A stretch of DNA of 29,662 bases, from the NCBI GenBank assembly GCA_934725855.1, contig CAKVCL010000036.1:1-29662 (forward strand), in the 5' to 3' direction. Every line of letters begins with the position of its first letter. The stretch's first letter is position 1. Shown here piece after piece: positions 1 to 6,252 of the stretch. The position numbers and the translations under genes are program-made. The notes beneath the pieces were generated by a model, which saw nothing but the letters and a program-made list of their open reading frames with translations, made no database searches and had not been told where the DNA came from. The DNA comes from an uncultured Cellulosilyticum sp. Lineage in GTDB: Bacteria > Bacillota > Clostridia > Lachnospirales > Cellulosilyticaceae.

Positions 1-77
1 AAAAAACTAGCTGAGATAGTTTATATCATTTCAGCAATGCTAATTGACTTAGCGTTTGGAACAAAAGCAGTAAGCGT
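1..77. repeat. Left copy of 77-bp terminal direct repeat (circular join)
   Basis: These 77 bases are identical to 29586-29662. Joining the ends restores one uninterrupted holin reading frame, so the repeat marks a circular map rather than a biological duplication. An exact overlap of this length is typical of the k-mer overlap left by an assembler. It gives a unit genome of 29,585 bp. It does not say whether the packaged DNA is cos-ended or circularly permuted. Confidence 0.95.
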
Positions 78-213
78 ATGCTTTAGTATTTATATAGTTT
101 ATATGGAACTAGTAAGCATAGCAGAGAATTGTAATAAATTAGGCATGCCTTTGCCTGCGAAAATTAAATCTAAATTTGAAAATATAGATAAAGAAATAAA
201 AAAAAGGAAGTGA
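1..213 (+). CDS. Phage holin, C-terminal part (gene continues from the right end)
   Basis: This is the 3' part of a 120-residue holin whose 5' part lies at 29436-29662. Frame 1 reads KKLAEIVYIISAMLIDLAFG and then a further hydrophobic stretch (VCFSIYIVYMELVSIAENC) before a charged tail ending in KEIKKRK and a TGA stop. Holins open the inner membrane at the end of infection so the endolysin can reach the wall. Size, three hydrophobic segments and position directly before a muramidase fit the phage holin family 4 (toxin secretion/phage lysis holin). The stop codon lies just before the endolysin's ATG, inside the same translation unit. Family assignment is from memory of the motif pattern and is fairly secure. 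Confidence 0.85.
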   Translation, partial: KKLAEIVYIISAMLIDLAFGTKAVSVCFSIYIVYMELVSIAENCNKLGMPLPAKIKSKFENIDKEIKKRK

Positions 214-218
214 GTAAA

Positions 219-1265
219 ATGAAAAAGGGTATTGATGTTTCTAGGCATCAAGGAATTATTGATTGGTCTAAAGCAAAGAATAATATTGATTTTGCTATTA
301 TTCATATGGGCTATGGCGATGATATAGCTAGCCAAGATGATAACACGTTCTTAGCAAACGTTAATGGGTGCATAGCGAATGGAATTCCGTTTGGGGTATA
401 TTTGTATTCGTATGCTAAAAATCTTTCAGGAACAGAAAGTATAGCTAGCGAGGTTAATCATTGCTTAAGATTGTTAAGCAAATTATCTCAAAAACCGTTT
501 TGCGTATATTTAGATATGGAAGATGCAAGCACTACATATTTAAAGAAATTAATGCTTACTAATTTCGCGTTAGAATTTTGCAAGGAAATTACTAAAGCAG
601 GTTATAAAGCAGGAATATATGCTAACGAGAATTGGTTTAAAAACTATTTAAATTGCTCCACGATTGCAAGCTATGGTTATAGCATTTGGTGTGCTAAATA
701 TAGTAGTCGAGCACCACAAATAACGTCAAATTATGACTTGTGGCAATATAGTGATAGTAGCCGAATCGATGGAATAAACGGAAACGTAGACATGAATTAT
801 TTATATAATGAATCTTTAATATCATCTAAGCCAATAAGCAAGCCTGCTAATAATAAAGTAAATGTTTATTATAGGGTTAAAACTGCTAAATATGGTTGGC
901 TTAGTGAAGTTAAGAATTTAGAAGACTACGCAGGTTACAAGAGTGAGCCAATCACAGGGCTAACTATAAAGGTTGACAAAGGCTCTATTAGATATAGAGT
1001 TCACGTTAAAAATGGTAAATGGTTACCTTGGGTTACTGGCTATAATATAAAAGATTCTAAAAGTGGCTACGCAGGCAATAATAAGCCTATAGATTTAGTT
1101 GAAGTTTATTATAATACCCCTGCTGACATAAGACCTTTTAAAAAAGCTAAATATAAAGTTAATGGCTACTCTTGGCAGTATGATAGCGAGAAAACCAATA
1201 ATCAAGATGGTTACGCAGGACTACTTAGTGTCGATGCGACTAAATTTCAAATTACTATAGAATAA
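219..1265 (+). CDS. Endolysin, GH25 muramidase with C-terminal wall-binding repeats
   Basis: This 348-residue lysin cuts the glycan backbone of peptidoglycan for host lysis. Residues 1 to about 200 are a glycoside hydrolase family 25 domain: GIDVSRHQG near the start (Asp6), YLDMED with the catalytic pair Asp99/Glu101, LWQYS, and the late Asp191 in NVDMNYL. A short linker follows. Residues 214-348 hold three related repeats, each with a YRV or YKV strand, a Trp motif (GWL, KWLPWV, SWQYD) and a GYAG or DYAG turn, seen in lysins of clostridial phages and presumed to bind the wall. The in-frame GTG at 210 is rejected because AGGAAG at 205-210 is the ribosome binding site for ATG 219, 8 nt away. 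There is no signal peptide, so export needs the holin just upstream. Confidence 0.93.
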   Translation: MKKGIDVSRHQGIIDWSKAKNNIDFAIIHMGYGDDIASQDDNTFLANVNGCIANGIPFGVYLYSYAKNLSGTESIASEVNHCLRLLSKLSQKPFCVYLDMEDASTTYLKKLMLTNFALEFCKEITKAGYKAGIYANENWFKNYLNCSTIASYGYSIWCAKYSSRAPQITSNYDLWQYSDSSRIDGINGNVDMNYLYNESLISSKPISKPANNKVNVYYRVKTAKYGWLSEVKNLEDYAGYKSEPITGLTIKVDKGSIRYRVHVKNGKWLPWVTGYNIKDSKSGYAGNNKPIDLVEVYYNTPADIRPFKKAKYKVNGYSWQYDSEKTNNQDGYAGLLSVDATKFQITIE

Positions 1266-1292
1266 GAAAGAACAAAAAATCTTTCTTTTTTA
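1264..1292 (+). terminator. Intrinsic terminator after the lysis genes
   Basis: A perfect 8-bp stem AAGAAAGA (1264-1271) / TCTTTCTT (1280-1287) is followed by a T-rich run. The stem starts inside the endolysin stop codon, so the terminator closes the late transcript before the early promoter at 1321. Confidence 0.8.
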
Positions 1293-1302
1293 TTTTTTTA
1301 CA

Positions 1303-1349
1303 AAAATGTTAAGAAAACACTTGACAATAGTTATATAATGTTATATAAT
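1303..1349 (+). promoter_or_regulatory. Early promoter P1 with shared upstream box
   Basis: TTGACA at 1321-1326 and TATAAT at 1344-1349 are spaced by 17 bp. A second TATAAT lies at 1334-1339. The sequence directly upstream of the -35 (AAAATGTTAAGAAAA from 1303) recurs before the promoters at 4403 and 4711. From this box through the ribosome binding site the region is almost a copy of 4694-4766. It would drive the small genes from 1379 onward. Confidence 0.85.
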
Positions 1350-1378
1350 TAGTTCAAGATAAGAGAGGAGATGAAGAA

Positions 1379-1480
1379 ATGAAAAAGATTTTACTTAAAG
1401 AAATAAGAAGATTCTTAGTTGATATAGATATGGCAGTGCCTGTTTATAGTGGCGACGAATTAGTTTCAATTAAATTTTAA
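1379..1480 (+). CDS. Small early protein (33 aa), unknown
   Basis: This reading frame starts at ATG 1379, eight bases after a GGAG ribosome binding site and about 30 bases after promoter P1. The product begins MKKILLKEIRRFLVDID and ends VSIKF. It has a basic, possibly helical first half and no recognisable domain. It is called real because promoter and ribosome binding site both point to this start, and because the duplicated promoter at 4694-4766 also leads into a very short gene. Function unknown. Confidence 0.55.
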   Translation: MKKILLKEIRRFLVDIDMAVPVYSGDELVSIKF

Positions 1481-1501
1481 AAAAAGAAAGAAGGATAAAA
1501 A

Positions 1502-1669
1502 ATGAAAAGATTTAAGTATTCAAATATGAGTGATGTAATGTTCGGGGTAGTGGTTTTATTGGTACTAGTGATGAGCTACGTATTACTTAATAATTGTTTT
1601 GTGAAAGGAGTTGAAACCTGCTCGAAGAATCAATCAGTTAGCTATTGTCAACAACAAATGAGCAAATAA
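1502..1669 (+). CDS. Small membrane protein (55 aa) with Cys-containing tail
   Basis: This frame starts at ATG 1502 after an AGAAGGA ribosome binding site. Residues 11-32 are strongly hydrophobic (DVMFGVVVLLVLVMSYVLL), giving one membrane segment. A polar tail of about 23 residues with three cysteines (Cys32, Cys40, Cys49) follows. It ends five bases before the membrane-anchored glucosaminidase-like gene. It could be a small spanin-like, antiholin-like or superinfection protein, but nothing in the sequence decides this. Confidence 0.55.
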   Translation: MKRFKYSNMSDVMFGVVVLLVLVMSYVLLNNCFVKGVETCSKNQSVSYCQQQMSK

Positions 1670-1673
1670 AATT

Positions 1674-2387
1674 ATGAGAAAGAAAAGAAGAATAAAAAGA
1701 AGGGTTAAAAAGGGAGTTTGGGCAAATTTAGGATATTTGGTTGTTGGCTTGATGTATTTAGCTTATTGGATAATTAGAAGTTTTGATAATTTATTTGTGA
1801 AAGTTTTTAATTTATTGCCTCGCTGGAGCAGGGCTTGTATAATTTGGGCTTTAGTGATAAGCAATATAGTTCATAATTTTGATGTGGGGTTTGCAATTAA
1901 ACAAATAGAGGTTAGTGCCAAGCAAATAGTTGCTAACGAATTAGCTAAAAACAATACTACAAGTAATTCTGACAGCCGTATTGATACGAAAGATAATTCA
2001 GAGGGTAATTGTACTAGAGAACATGAAACGGCTTGCAAAATCGAAAAAAAAGGCAAAGAATTAGGACTAAATGAAGAACAAATAAAGATAAGTATAGCAA
2101 TTTCAAAATGGGAAACAGGAAGTTGGAACTCTAAAATTTATAAAAATTACAACAATGTTGGAGGAATGTACTGCAGAGGATTTATCAAATATCAAAGCTT
2201 AGATGAAGGAGTTAATGCATTTGTATTAAATTTAAAACAAAATTATTTTGATATAGGATTAAACACCATCGAAAAAATAGGAGCTAAATATTGCCCTGTA
2301 GGAGCTAAAAACGACCCAACAGGAATTAATAAAAACTGGGTGCCAGGTGTAACAAGTTTTTACAATCAGATGAAAGGAAGTGAATAA
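1674..2387 (+). CDS. Membrane-anchored glucosaminidase-like peptidoglycan hydrolase
   Basis: The 237-residue product starts with a very basic stretch (MRKKRRIKRRVKKG). Two hydrophobic segments follow at about 18-34 and 52-67, then a linker to about 113. The C-terminal domain from about 117 to 232 resembles the glucosaminidase (FlgJ/LytG-like) fold. It has the KWETG motif with a likely catalytic Glu147, the NNVGGMYCRG turn at 160-169, a YQSLDEGVNAF helix, and a YCPVGAKNDPTGINKNWVPGV segment like those that close the active site. It would cut glycan strands from the membrane side. It lies beyond the endolysin terminator, in the early unit, so it may serve entry, superinfection exclusion or early wall remodelling rather than final lysis. 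No good ribosome binding site precedes ATG 1674, so translation may couple to the gene ending at 1669. Confidence 0.72.
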   Translation: MRKKRRIKRRVKKGVWANLGYLVVGLMYLAYWIIRSFDNLFVKVFNLLPRWSRACIIWALVISNIVHNFDVGFAIKQIEVSAKQIVANELAKNNTTSNSDSRIDTKDNSEGNCTREHETACKIEKKGKELGLNEEQIKISIAISKWETGSWNSKIYKNYNNVGGMYCRGFIKYQSLDEGVNAFVLNLKQNYFDIGLNTIEKIGAKYCPVGAKNDPTGINKNWVPGVTSFYNQMKGSE

Positions 2388-2388
2388 A

Positions 2389-2583
2389 ATGGCTACATTT
2401 GTAGAAGATAGTAAAATGCTTAATATAAAATTAGAAAATTCTAGATTGTGTAAATATTGCGGGCATAGGATTACATTTTATGCCTTTGAAAAAAACAAAA
2501 AAATATGTTCGCATTGCGGAAGGTTTAATTATAAGAATGACTTAATTGAATTTAAAGAAAAAATGAAAGGATTGATAAAATGA
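2389..2583 (+). CDS. Small zinc-ribbon protein (64 aa)
   Basis: ATG 2389 is preceded by AAGGAAG (2374-2380) at good spacing, so the in-frame GTG at 2380, inside that site, is not used. The product has two CxxC pairs, CKYC (about residues 20-23) and CSHC (about 39-42), spaced as in a rubredoxin-like zinc ribbon, and then a lysine-rich helix. It is probably a small DNA-, RNA- or protein-binding factor. Its stop overlaps the start of the next gene by 4 bp (ATGA), so the two are translationally coupled. Confidence 0.72.
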   Translation: MATFVEDSKMLNIKLENSRLCKYCGHRITFYAFEKNKKICSHCGRFNYKNDLIEFKEKMKGLIK

Positions 2584-2849
2584 CAAAGACAGAAGAAAAG
2601 CAAAATGAAGTAATAAAGAGACAAATGGATACTATCTCAAAATTACAAGAAACGATAAATTTACAAAAATTTGATGTAGTACAATTGCAAAAAGATAACA
2701 GAAGATTAGAAAATGAAAAAAACATTAGAACAAAAATAATAATAAGCGTTAGAGAGAAATTATCACAGCTTAGAAAAAAAGAGAATATTAGCGAAAAAGA
2801 TTTATTAAAGATTATGAAAGGAATGTCTATAAATGAGCAAAAAGATTAG
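2580..2849 (+). CDS. Coiled-coil protein (89 aa), unknown
   Basis: The protein is mostly charged and helical with heptad-like leucines and isoleucines (QMDTISKLQETINLQ, VVQLQKDNRRLENEKN), predicting a coiled coil over about residues 8-55. There are no cysteines and no catalytic motif. It overlaps the genes on both sides, as expected within an early operon. Function unknown. Confidence 0.65.
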   Translation: MTKTEEKQNEVIKRQMDTISKLQETINLQKFDVVQLQKDNRRLENEKNIRTKIIISVREKLSQLRKKENISEKDLLKIMKGMSINEQKD

Positions 2850-3015
2850 TGGAATAGCAATGGGGGTTAGTGTCGTATTTGTGATTTGGGGGTTAATTGT
2901 ATATAGTGATAATCAAGATTTAAAGTATAAAATAAACAAGCAAAACGAAGAGATAAGAATTTATAAAGAAAAGATTCAAAGTGGAAACTGGAGGTATTGT
3001 GATGAACAAAACTAA
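2833..3015 (+). CDS. Small single-pass membrane protein with coiled-coil tail (60 aa)
   Basis: ATG 2833 lies inside the previous gene, with AAAGGA about 11 bases upstream. Residues 6-25 (SGIAMGVSVVFVIWGLIVYS) form one membrane segment. A charged helical tail (DLKYKINKQNEEIRIYKEK) follows. The layout of a short N-terminus, one membrane helix and a periplasmic-type coiled coil resembles small spanin-like or holin-associated proteins, but that is only a shape resemblance. Its 3' end carries the GGAGG ribosome binding site of the next gene. Confidence 0.6.
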   Translation: MSKKISGIAMGVSVVFVIWGLIVYSDNQDLKYKINKQNEEIRIYKEKIQSGNWRYCDEQN

Positions 3016-3223
3016 AAAGCAATTGTTTGATGAATTGAAAGAAATAAAAAAAGAAAGAGAATTACTTAACGAGTGGCTTTATGATGATGACGATGAATTC
3101 AATAAGCGTAAATTAATTAAGAGTTATAAACAAATTAATTTAATTACTAAGATAATAATTTTTATATCAATATTCTTATTAACTATGTCATTCTTTATTA
3201 TGGGGGTGATGTGGAGTGCTTAG
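3002..3223 (+). CDS. Small protein with C-terminal membrane segment (73 aa)
   Basis: ATG 3002 sits 7 bases after GGAGG (2990-2994), so the in-frame GTG at 2981 is rejected. The N-terminal 50 residues are charged and helical with an acidic cluster (YDDDDEF). Residues about 50-71 are hydrophobic (ITKIIIFISIFLLTMSFFIM), giving a tail-anchored topology. It overlaps the previous gene by 14 bp. Function unknown. Confidence 0.62.
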   Translation: MNKTKKQLFDELKEIKKERELLNEWLYDDDDEFNKRKLIKSYKQINLITKIIIFISIFLLTMSFFIMGVMWSA

Positions 3224-3299
3224 TCTATTTGAGTATTACGCTTGTGTATTTATTATTGAAATATTAATCATAATTCTTGTTATTACAAAAGATTGTTAA
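3216..3299 (+). CDS. Possible very small membrane protein (27 aa)
   Basis: A GTG at 3216 opens a 27-codon frame (MLSLFEYYACVFIIEILIII...) that is almost entirely hydrophobic and ends at TAA 3297-3299, just before promoter P2. A GGGGGTGA ribosome binding site lies 7 bases upstream, and the frame overlaps the stop of the previous gene by 8 bp. The start codon and small size keep confidence low. Confidence 0.35.
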   Translation: MLSLFEYYACVFIIEILIIILVITKDC

Positions 3300-3307
3300 T
3301 AAATTAC

Positions 3308-3336
3308 TTGACAAAGCAAATTAAATAGTATATAAT
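3308..3336 (+). promoter_or_regulatory. Early promoter P2
   Basis: TTGACA (3308-3313) and TATAAT (3331-3336) are separated by 17 bp. Transcription would start near 3343. This places the ATG at 3342 outside the message and supports the ATG at 3363 for the next gene. It lacks the AAAATGTTAAGAAAA upstream box of the other early promoters. Confidence 0.8.
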
Positions 3337-3362
3337 TATAAATGAAAGGAAGGATGATTGAG

Positions 3363-3671
3363 ATGAAATTAAATTTAGAAAATATTATGATTGACATGTC
3401 TTTTGCAAGCGAGGAGGTTAAAGAATTCACAGGTTGCAAAAACAATTTAGCATTAGTTGATTTATTTGATTATTTGGAAATTGCCGTAAAGAAGATTAAT
3501 AAATTAGAAAAGGAGATAATTGAATATGACAATAAATTAGATGATGCTTGTAGAGAAAACGATTCTTTACAAGAAGATATTAGAGACTTAGAAGACGACA
3601 TTGAAAGCAATTATAAAAGAATAGATGAAGACTTAGATTTTTATGGCATGAGTCAAAGCGATTTTGTTTAG
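3363..3671 (+). CDS. Acidic coiled-coil protein (102 aa), unknown
   Basis: Start 3363 is chosen over ATGs at 3342 and 3354 because AAAGGAAGGA (3346-3354) precedes it by 8 bases and promoter P2 would begin its RNA near 3343. The first 40 residues look globular. From about residue 45 on the protein is acidic with regular hydrophobic positions (IEYDNKLDDACRENDSLQED), a coiled coil. It ends GMSQSDFV and its TAG stop merges with the GGAGG site of the HTH gene. Function unknown. Confidence 0.65.
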   Translation: MKLNLENIMIDMSFASEEVKEFTGCKNNLALVDLFDYLEIAVKKINKLEKEIIEYDNKLDDACRENDSLQEDIRDLEDDIESNYKRIDEDLDFYGMSQSDFV

Positions 3672-3682
3672 GAGGTGTAAGC

Positions 3683-3892
3683 ATGATATTTAAAATGAAA
3701 AGAAACGAAGTTGGATTAAGCCAAAGTGATATGGCTAGACGTTGTGGGGTTAGTAGACAATTTATTTGTATGATCGAGGCAGGCAAGTGCTCTTGCCCTC
3801 TTTCGATTAAGATTGAATACTTAAAACTGAACCCAAGCCCAAAAGACTTAATTATTATTGATTATCTTCAACAAGAGAAAGAAGGGGTTTAA
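3683..3892 (+). CDS. Cro/CI-type HTH protein (69 aa)
   Basis: This small DNA-binding protein has a helix-turn-helix of the XRE family: GLSQSDMARRCGVSRQFICMIEAG at about residues 11-34, where SQSDMA is the first helix and SRQFICMIE the recognition helix. At 69 residues it has no room for a dimerisation or cleavage domain of a CI repressor, so Cro-like or activator roles fit better. GGAGGTG at 3671-3677 sets ATG 3683. It is the only clear transcription-factor-like gene near the early promoters and is a candidate to bind their shared upstream box; that link is inference. Confidence 0.8.
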   Translation: MIFKMKRNEVGLSQSDMARRCGVSRQFICMIEAGKCSCPLSIKIEYLKLNPSPKDLIIIDYLQQEKEGV

Positions 3893-4353
3893 TGAAAGAG
3901 TATCTATTTAATCCGTTTAATATAAAAAATAAAAACGAAAAAGATTTACAAGCAATGTATCAAAATACTTTTTCTAAAATGATCGAAGAGCCAAATAGTA
4001 TGTATGAGCACGCCACTAACATTGAGGTGTACTCTAATCTTAATTACATTATTGGGGAGATAATAGCTAGATTGACAAAAGACATTATTAATATTAAAAC
4101 TACAATTGAAATTAATAAAGCAATTGAAATGGTTGAGCAAAGAAAACTATGGTTAAAGGTTAATACTGATAAGCCTCCTGCTATGGCATATTTTGAGGCT
4201 TTAGGCGTGCGAAGTTGTCAATCTGATATAAATACTCTAGCAGATAAAGAATGCTCGCTAAAGAGGTTTAAAAATGCTTATAATAGCATATCTGAAAAAA
4301 TAAACGCTTTAAAGAAAAAAATGGAGAGCATAAAGTTTGAAGAATTTGAATAA
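3892..4353 (+). CDS. Unknown early protein (153 aa)
   Basis: The start overlaps the HTH gene's stop (TAATG), implying coupled translation. The protein is predominantly helical, with a tryptophan-containing centre (EQRKLWLKVNTDKPPAMAYF) and a C-terminal charged helix likely to be a coiled coil (SEKINALKKKMESIKFEEFE). I do not recognise a family. It is the last gene before the terminator at 4352. Confidence 0.6.
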   Translation: MKEYLFNPFNIKNKNEKDLQAMYQNTFSKMIEEPNSMYEHATNIEVYSNLNYIIGEIIARLTKDIINIKTTIEINKAIEMVEQRKLWLKVNTDKPPAMAYFEALGVRSCQSDINTLADKECSLKRFKNAYNSISEKINALKKKMESIKFEEFE

Positions 4354-4379
4354 GCCTTTAAATGAGGCTTTTTAATTTT
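4352..4379 (+). terminator. Intrinsic terminator
   Basis: Stem AAGCCT (4352-4357) / AGGCTT (4365-4370) with a 7-nt loop is followed by a T-rich run. It ends the P2 transcript directly before promoter P3, the same terminator-then-promoter arrangement as at 1264-1349. Confidence 0.75.
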
Positions 4380-4385
4380 TTATAA

Positions 4386-4431
4386 AAATGTTAAGAAAAT
4401 GCTTGACAACTTGGTTACCATATTATATAAT
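4386..4431 (+). promoter_or_regulatory. Early promoter P3 with shared upstream box
   Basis: TTGACA (4403-4408) and TATAAT (4426-4431) are spaced by 17 bp, preceded by AAAATGTTAAGAAAA. The spacer between -35 and -10 differs from P1 and P4, so conservation is confined to the upstream box and the core hexamers. Confidence 0.85.
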
Positions 4432-4461
4432 TAAATTGTAAGAAAGAGAGGAAAAGATAAA

Positions 4462-4692
4462 ATGAAAAAGATTACAAGAAATGAATTATTAAAATTACAA
4501 AAGGAGAATAGCGAATTGAAATTATTCAATGAATACTATACTAGAAGTGGCAAGAGTAATAAAATGGCAGGAATGCAAGTATTAAAAGGTTGGGCGTTAG
4601 AACACACATCTAAAAATAATGATTTATTTTATGAAGTAGAAGGGGGATATGCTACAGAATTTATTTATAATAAATATTTTAAAAATAATTAG
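4462..4692 (+). CDS. Small early protein (76 aa), unknown
   Basis: ATG 4462 follows a GAGAGGA ribosome binding site and promoter P3. It is a single-gene unit, since promoter P4 starts 2 bases after its stop. The N-terminus is a charged helix (RNELLKLQKENSELKLFNEY); the rest includes KGWALEHTSKNNDLFYEVEG. I do not recognise a family. A dedicated promoter suggests a strongly expressed early, perhaps host-takeover, protein. Confidence 0.6.
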   Translation: MKKITRNELLKLQKENSELKLFNEYYTRSGKSNKMAGMQVLKGWALEHTSKNNDLFYEVEGGYATEFIYNKYFKNN

Positions 4693-4693
4693 A

Positions 4694-4739
4694 AAATGTT
4701 AAGAAAACGCTTGACAAGTGTTATATAATGTTATATAAT
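4694..4739 (+). promoter_or_regulatory. Early promoter P4, near-copy of P1
   Basis: TTGACA (4711-4716) and TATAAT (4734-4739) are spaced by 17 bp. A second TATAAT lies within the spacer, and AAAATGTTAAGAAAA lies upstream. From 4694 through the AAGGAGATGAAGA ribosome binding site it matches 1303-1381 almost base for base, including the doubled -10, so one of the two is a duplication. Confidence 0.85.
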
Positions 4740-4763
4740 AATATCAAGAAAGGAGATGAAGAG

Positions 4764-4847
4764 ATGATTTTAAAAGGTAAATTAAGTGATGTCATTAAAC
4801 AAATAAAAGAATTTGAAAAGACAAAAAAGTTTGTTAAGGAAGTTTAA
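4764..4847 (+). CDS. Very small early protein (27 aa)
   Basis: ATG 4764 follows AAGGAGATGA at good spacing and promoter P4. The product is a lysine-rich helix (MILKGKLSDVIKQIKEFEKT...). Its last codons form the left arm of the hairpin at 4836-4857. The promoter and ribosome binding site support translation; function unknown. It may simply be the leader of the replication transcript. Confidence 0.45.
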   Translation: MILKGKLSDVIKQIKEFEKTKKFVKEV

Positions 4848-4857
4848 ACACTTCCTT
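4836..4857 (+). terminator. Hairpin at the end of the P4 small gene, possible attenuator
   Basis: A perfect 8-bp inverted repeat AAGGAAGT (4836-4843) / ACTTCCTT (4850-4857) with a 6-nt loop straddles the stop codon. The following run (CCATTATTTTG) is only weakly T-rich. It may attenuate rather than end transcription from P4 into the replication genes. Confidence 0.5.
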
Positions 4858-4885
4858 CCATTATTTTGAAAAAAAGGAGGTATGT

Positions 4886-5644
4886 ATGCAACATTCATTT
4901 GATGTTGAGATTGCTAAAAATCTTGGGATAGCAGAGGCTATATTAATGCAAAATTTATGGTTTTGGATAGAAAAAAATAAAGCTAATGAAAAAAATTTTT
5001 TTGATGGAAAATATTGGACATACAATAGCACCAAAGCTTTTACAAAATTATTTCCATACTTAACGCAAAGGCAAATTCAAAATGCTTTAAAAAAATTGAA
5101 AGAAAAAGGCATAATAGAAACAGGAAATTACAATAAATCAGCTTATGATCGTACTTTGTGGTATGCATTTACTAAAATGGGAGATTCCATTATGCAAAAA
5201 TGTAAAATGGAAGAATCAAATTTGTCAAATGGATTATGTAAAAATGTCGAACCTATACCAAATATAAAACCAAATATAAACACAAATAATATTAATGATA
5301 ACATATTTAAGTTTTTAGAAAAAAATTTAGGCAGAACTTTAGGACCAATTGAGATAGAAAAAGTTTCTCAGTGGAAAGATAACGAGCTAACTCGTTATGC
5401 TATTAAAAAATCTATTTTGAATGGCAAATATAATATTAGCTACATAGATGCAATAATCTACTCTTATTCCAAAAATGGAATCAAAACTGTGCAACAAGCA
5501 GAGCAAAAAGATGCCGAATTTAAAAACAGAAAAATTCCTAAAAAAGAAAACGAACTTGAATGGTTTGATAAAGATGTTGAATCGGATACTGCTGAAGTAG
5601 AATCACAAGAAGAAATGAAAGAGCTTTTAAAAGAATTTATGTAA
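4886..5644 (+). CDS. DnaD-like phage replication protein
   Basis: The 252-residue protein starts with a winged-helix region typical of phage replication initiators (VEIAKNLGIAEAILMQNLWF, YWTYNSTKAFTKLFPYLTQR, IQNALKKLKEKGII, to about residue 95). A low-complexity Asn/Ile/Pro linker follows at about 122-137. From about 140 a DnaD-type helical domain appears (IFKFLEKNLGRTLGPIEIEK, then WKD and YIDAIIYSY). The tail is acidic. Proteins of this type bind the origin and help load the host helicase. AGGAGG ends at 4880, giving ATG 4886. No DnaC-like loader and no phage polymerase are present, so it would depend on host machinery. The linker DNA carries tandem 12-mers, as in phages whose origin lies inside the initiator gene. 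Confidence 0.85.
   Translation: MQHSFDVEIAKNLGIAEAILMQNLWFWIEKNKANEKNFFDGKYWTYNSTKAFTKLFPYLTQRQIQNALKKLKEKGIIETGNYNKSAYDRTLWYAFTKMGDSIMQKCKMEESNLSNGLCKNVEPIPNIKPNINTNNINDNIFKFLEKNLGRTLGPIEIEKVSQWKDNELTRYAIKKSILNGKYNISYIDAIIYSYSKNGIKTVQQAEQKDAEFKNRKIPKKENELEWFDKDVESDTAEVESQEEMKELLKEFM
5257..5280 (+). repeat. Two tandem 12-bp repeats inside the replication gene, candidate origin
   Basis: ACCAAATATAAA occurs twice without a gap (5257-5268, 5269-5280) and a degenerate AT-rich unit follows (CACAAATAATATT). The repeats lie in the linker region of the DnaD-like gene, where initiator genes often hold their own iterons. Confidence 0.5.
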
Positions 5645-5662
5645 AAGATTGGAGAATTAAAA

Positions 5663-5905
5663 ATGTTTGCAGAAAAAGATAAAAGATATAGAATAGTAGT
5701 TTTACCAAATGATTTGAACGAAGTATTAGAGAATATCAAAAAATATGATTTTTTAAGAATAATAGGTCAATATGAAAAACAAAAATGGATAAATATTGTT
5801 GTTGATAGTGAAAAAGAATTAGATGTTAATTTTACAAATAAGTTTAATAATGAAGTTCATCAAAGTTTAGGAACTTTTGAAATATATGACCAATATTATG
5901 ATTAG
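5663..5905 (+). CDS. Unknown protein (80 aa) downstream of the replication gene
   Basis: ATG 5663 follows a GGAGA site. The product looks like a small alpha/beta fold (YRIVVLPNDLNEVLENIKKY, KQKWINIVVDSEKELDVNF) with no cysteines or catalytic motif. It is followed by a GGAGGTG ribosome binding site that overlaps its stop, so it is in one operon with the next gene. I do not recognise the family. Confidence 0.6.
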   Translation: MFAEKDKRYRIVVLPNDLNEVLENIKKYDFLRIIGQYEKQKWINIVVDSEKELDVNFTNKFNNEVHQSLGTFEIYDQYYD

Positions 5906-5915
5906 GAGGTGTCAA

Positions 5916-6029
5916 ATGACAAAACTAATTAAGGAATGGGAAGAGTTATCACGAGTTCCTGCTAATGATAAATATAAATATGATGGAAAGGTTGTACCAA
6001 TTAAAGAAATTTTTAAAAAGGAGAAATAA
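5916..6029 (+). CDS. Very small protein (37 aa)
   Basis: ATG 5916 sits 6 bases after an excellent AGGAGGTG site. The product (MTKLIKEWEELSRVPANDKY...) is charged, with no membrane segment. Its 3' end supplies the AAGGAG site of the next gene. Function unknown. Confidence 0.5.
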   Translation: MTKLIKEWEELSRVPANDKYKYDGKVVPIKEIFKKEK

Positions 6030-6033
6030 GAAT

Positions 6034-6252
6034 ATGGAAGAAGAAATAATATATTTTTATAATGTTAAAGATGGAAAATATTATCAATCAAGATATACTC
6101 ACCGATGGTTGAATAATTTGCAACAAGAAAGTAAAAAGCAAAAAGAGGTGATTGATAAATTAGAAAAGAAAATAAAAGTAGTAAAACAATATGATTTTGA
6201 CAAAGTTGGAAGATATAAATTATTAGATATATTAAAAGAGGTGTCAGAATGA
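6034..6252 (+). CDS. Unknown protein (72 aa), coiled-coil
   Basis: ATG 6034 is chosen because AAGGAG lies about 10 bases upstream; the longer frame from 5965 would run through the previous gene. The first 30 residues (EEEIIYFYNVKDGKYYQSRY) look like a small beta unit. The middle is a charged coiled coil (QQESKKQKEVIDKLEKKIK). Its stop overlaps the next start (ATGA). Confidence 0.55.
   Translation: MEEEIIYFYNVKDGKYYQSRYTHRWLNNLQQESKKQKEVIDKLEKKIKVVKQYDFDKVGRYKLLDILKEVSE

Noticed and set aside
1..77. The 77-bp end repeat read as a true terminal redundancy or att site
   Set aside because: It lies in the middle of the holin coding sequence, restores the frame when joined, and has the length of an assembler overlap.
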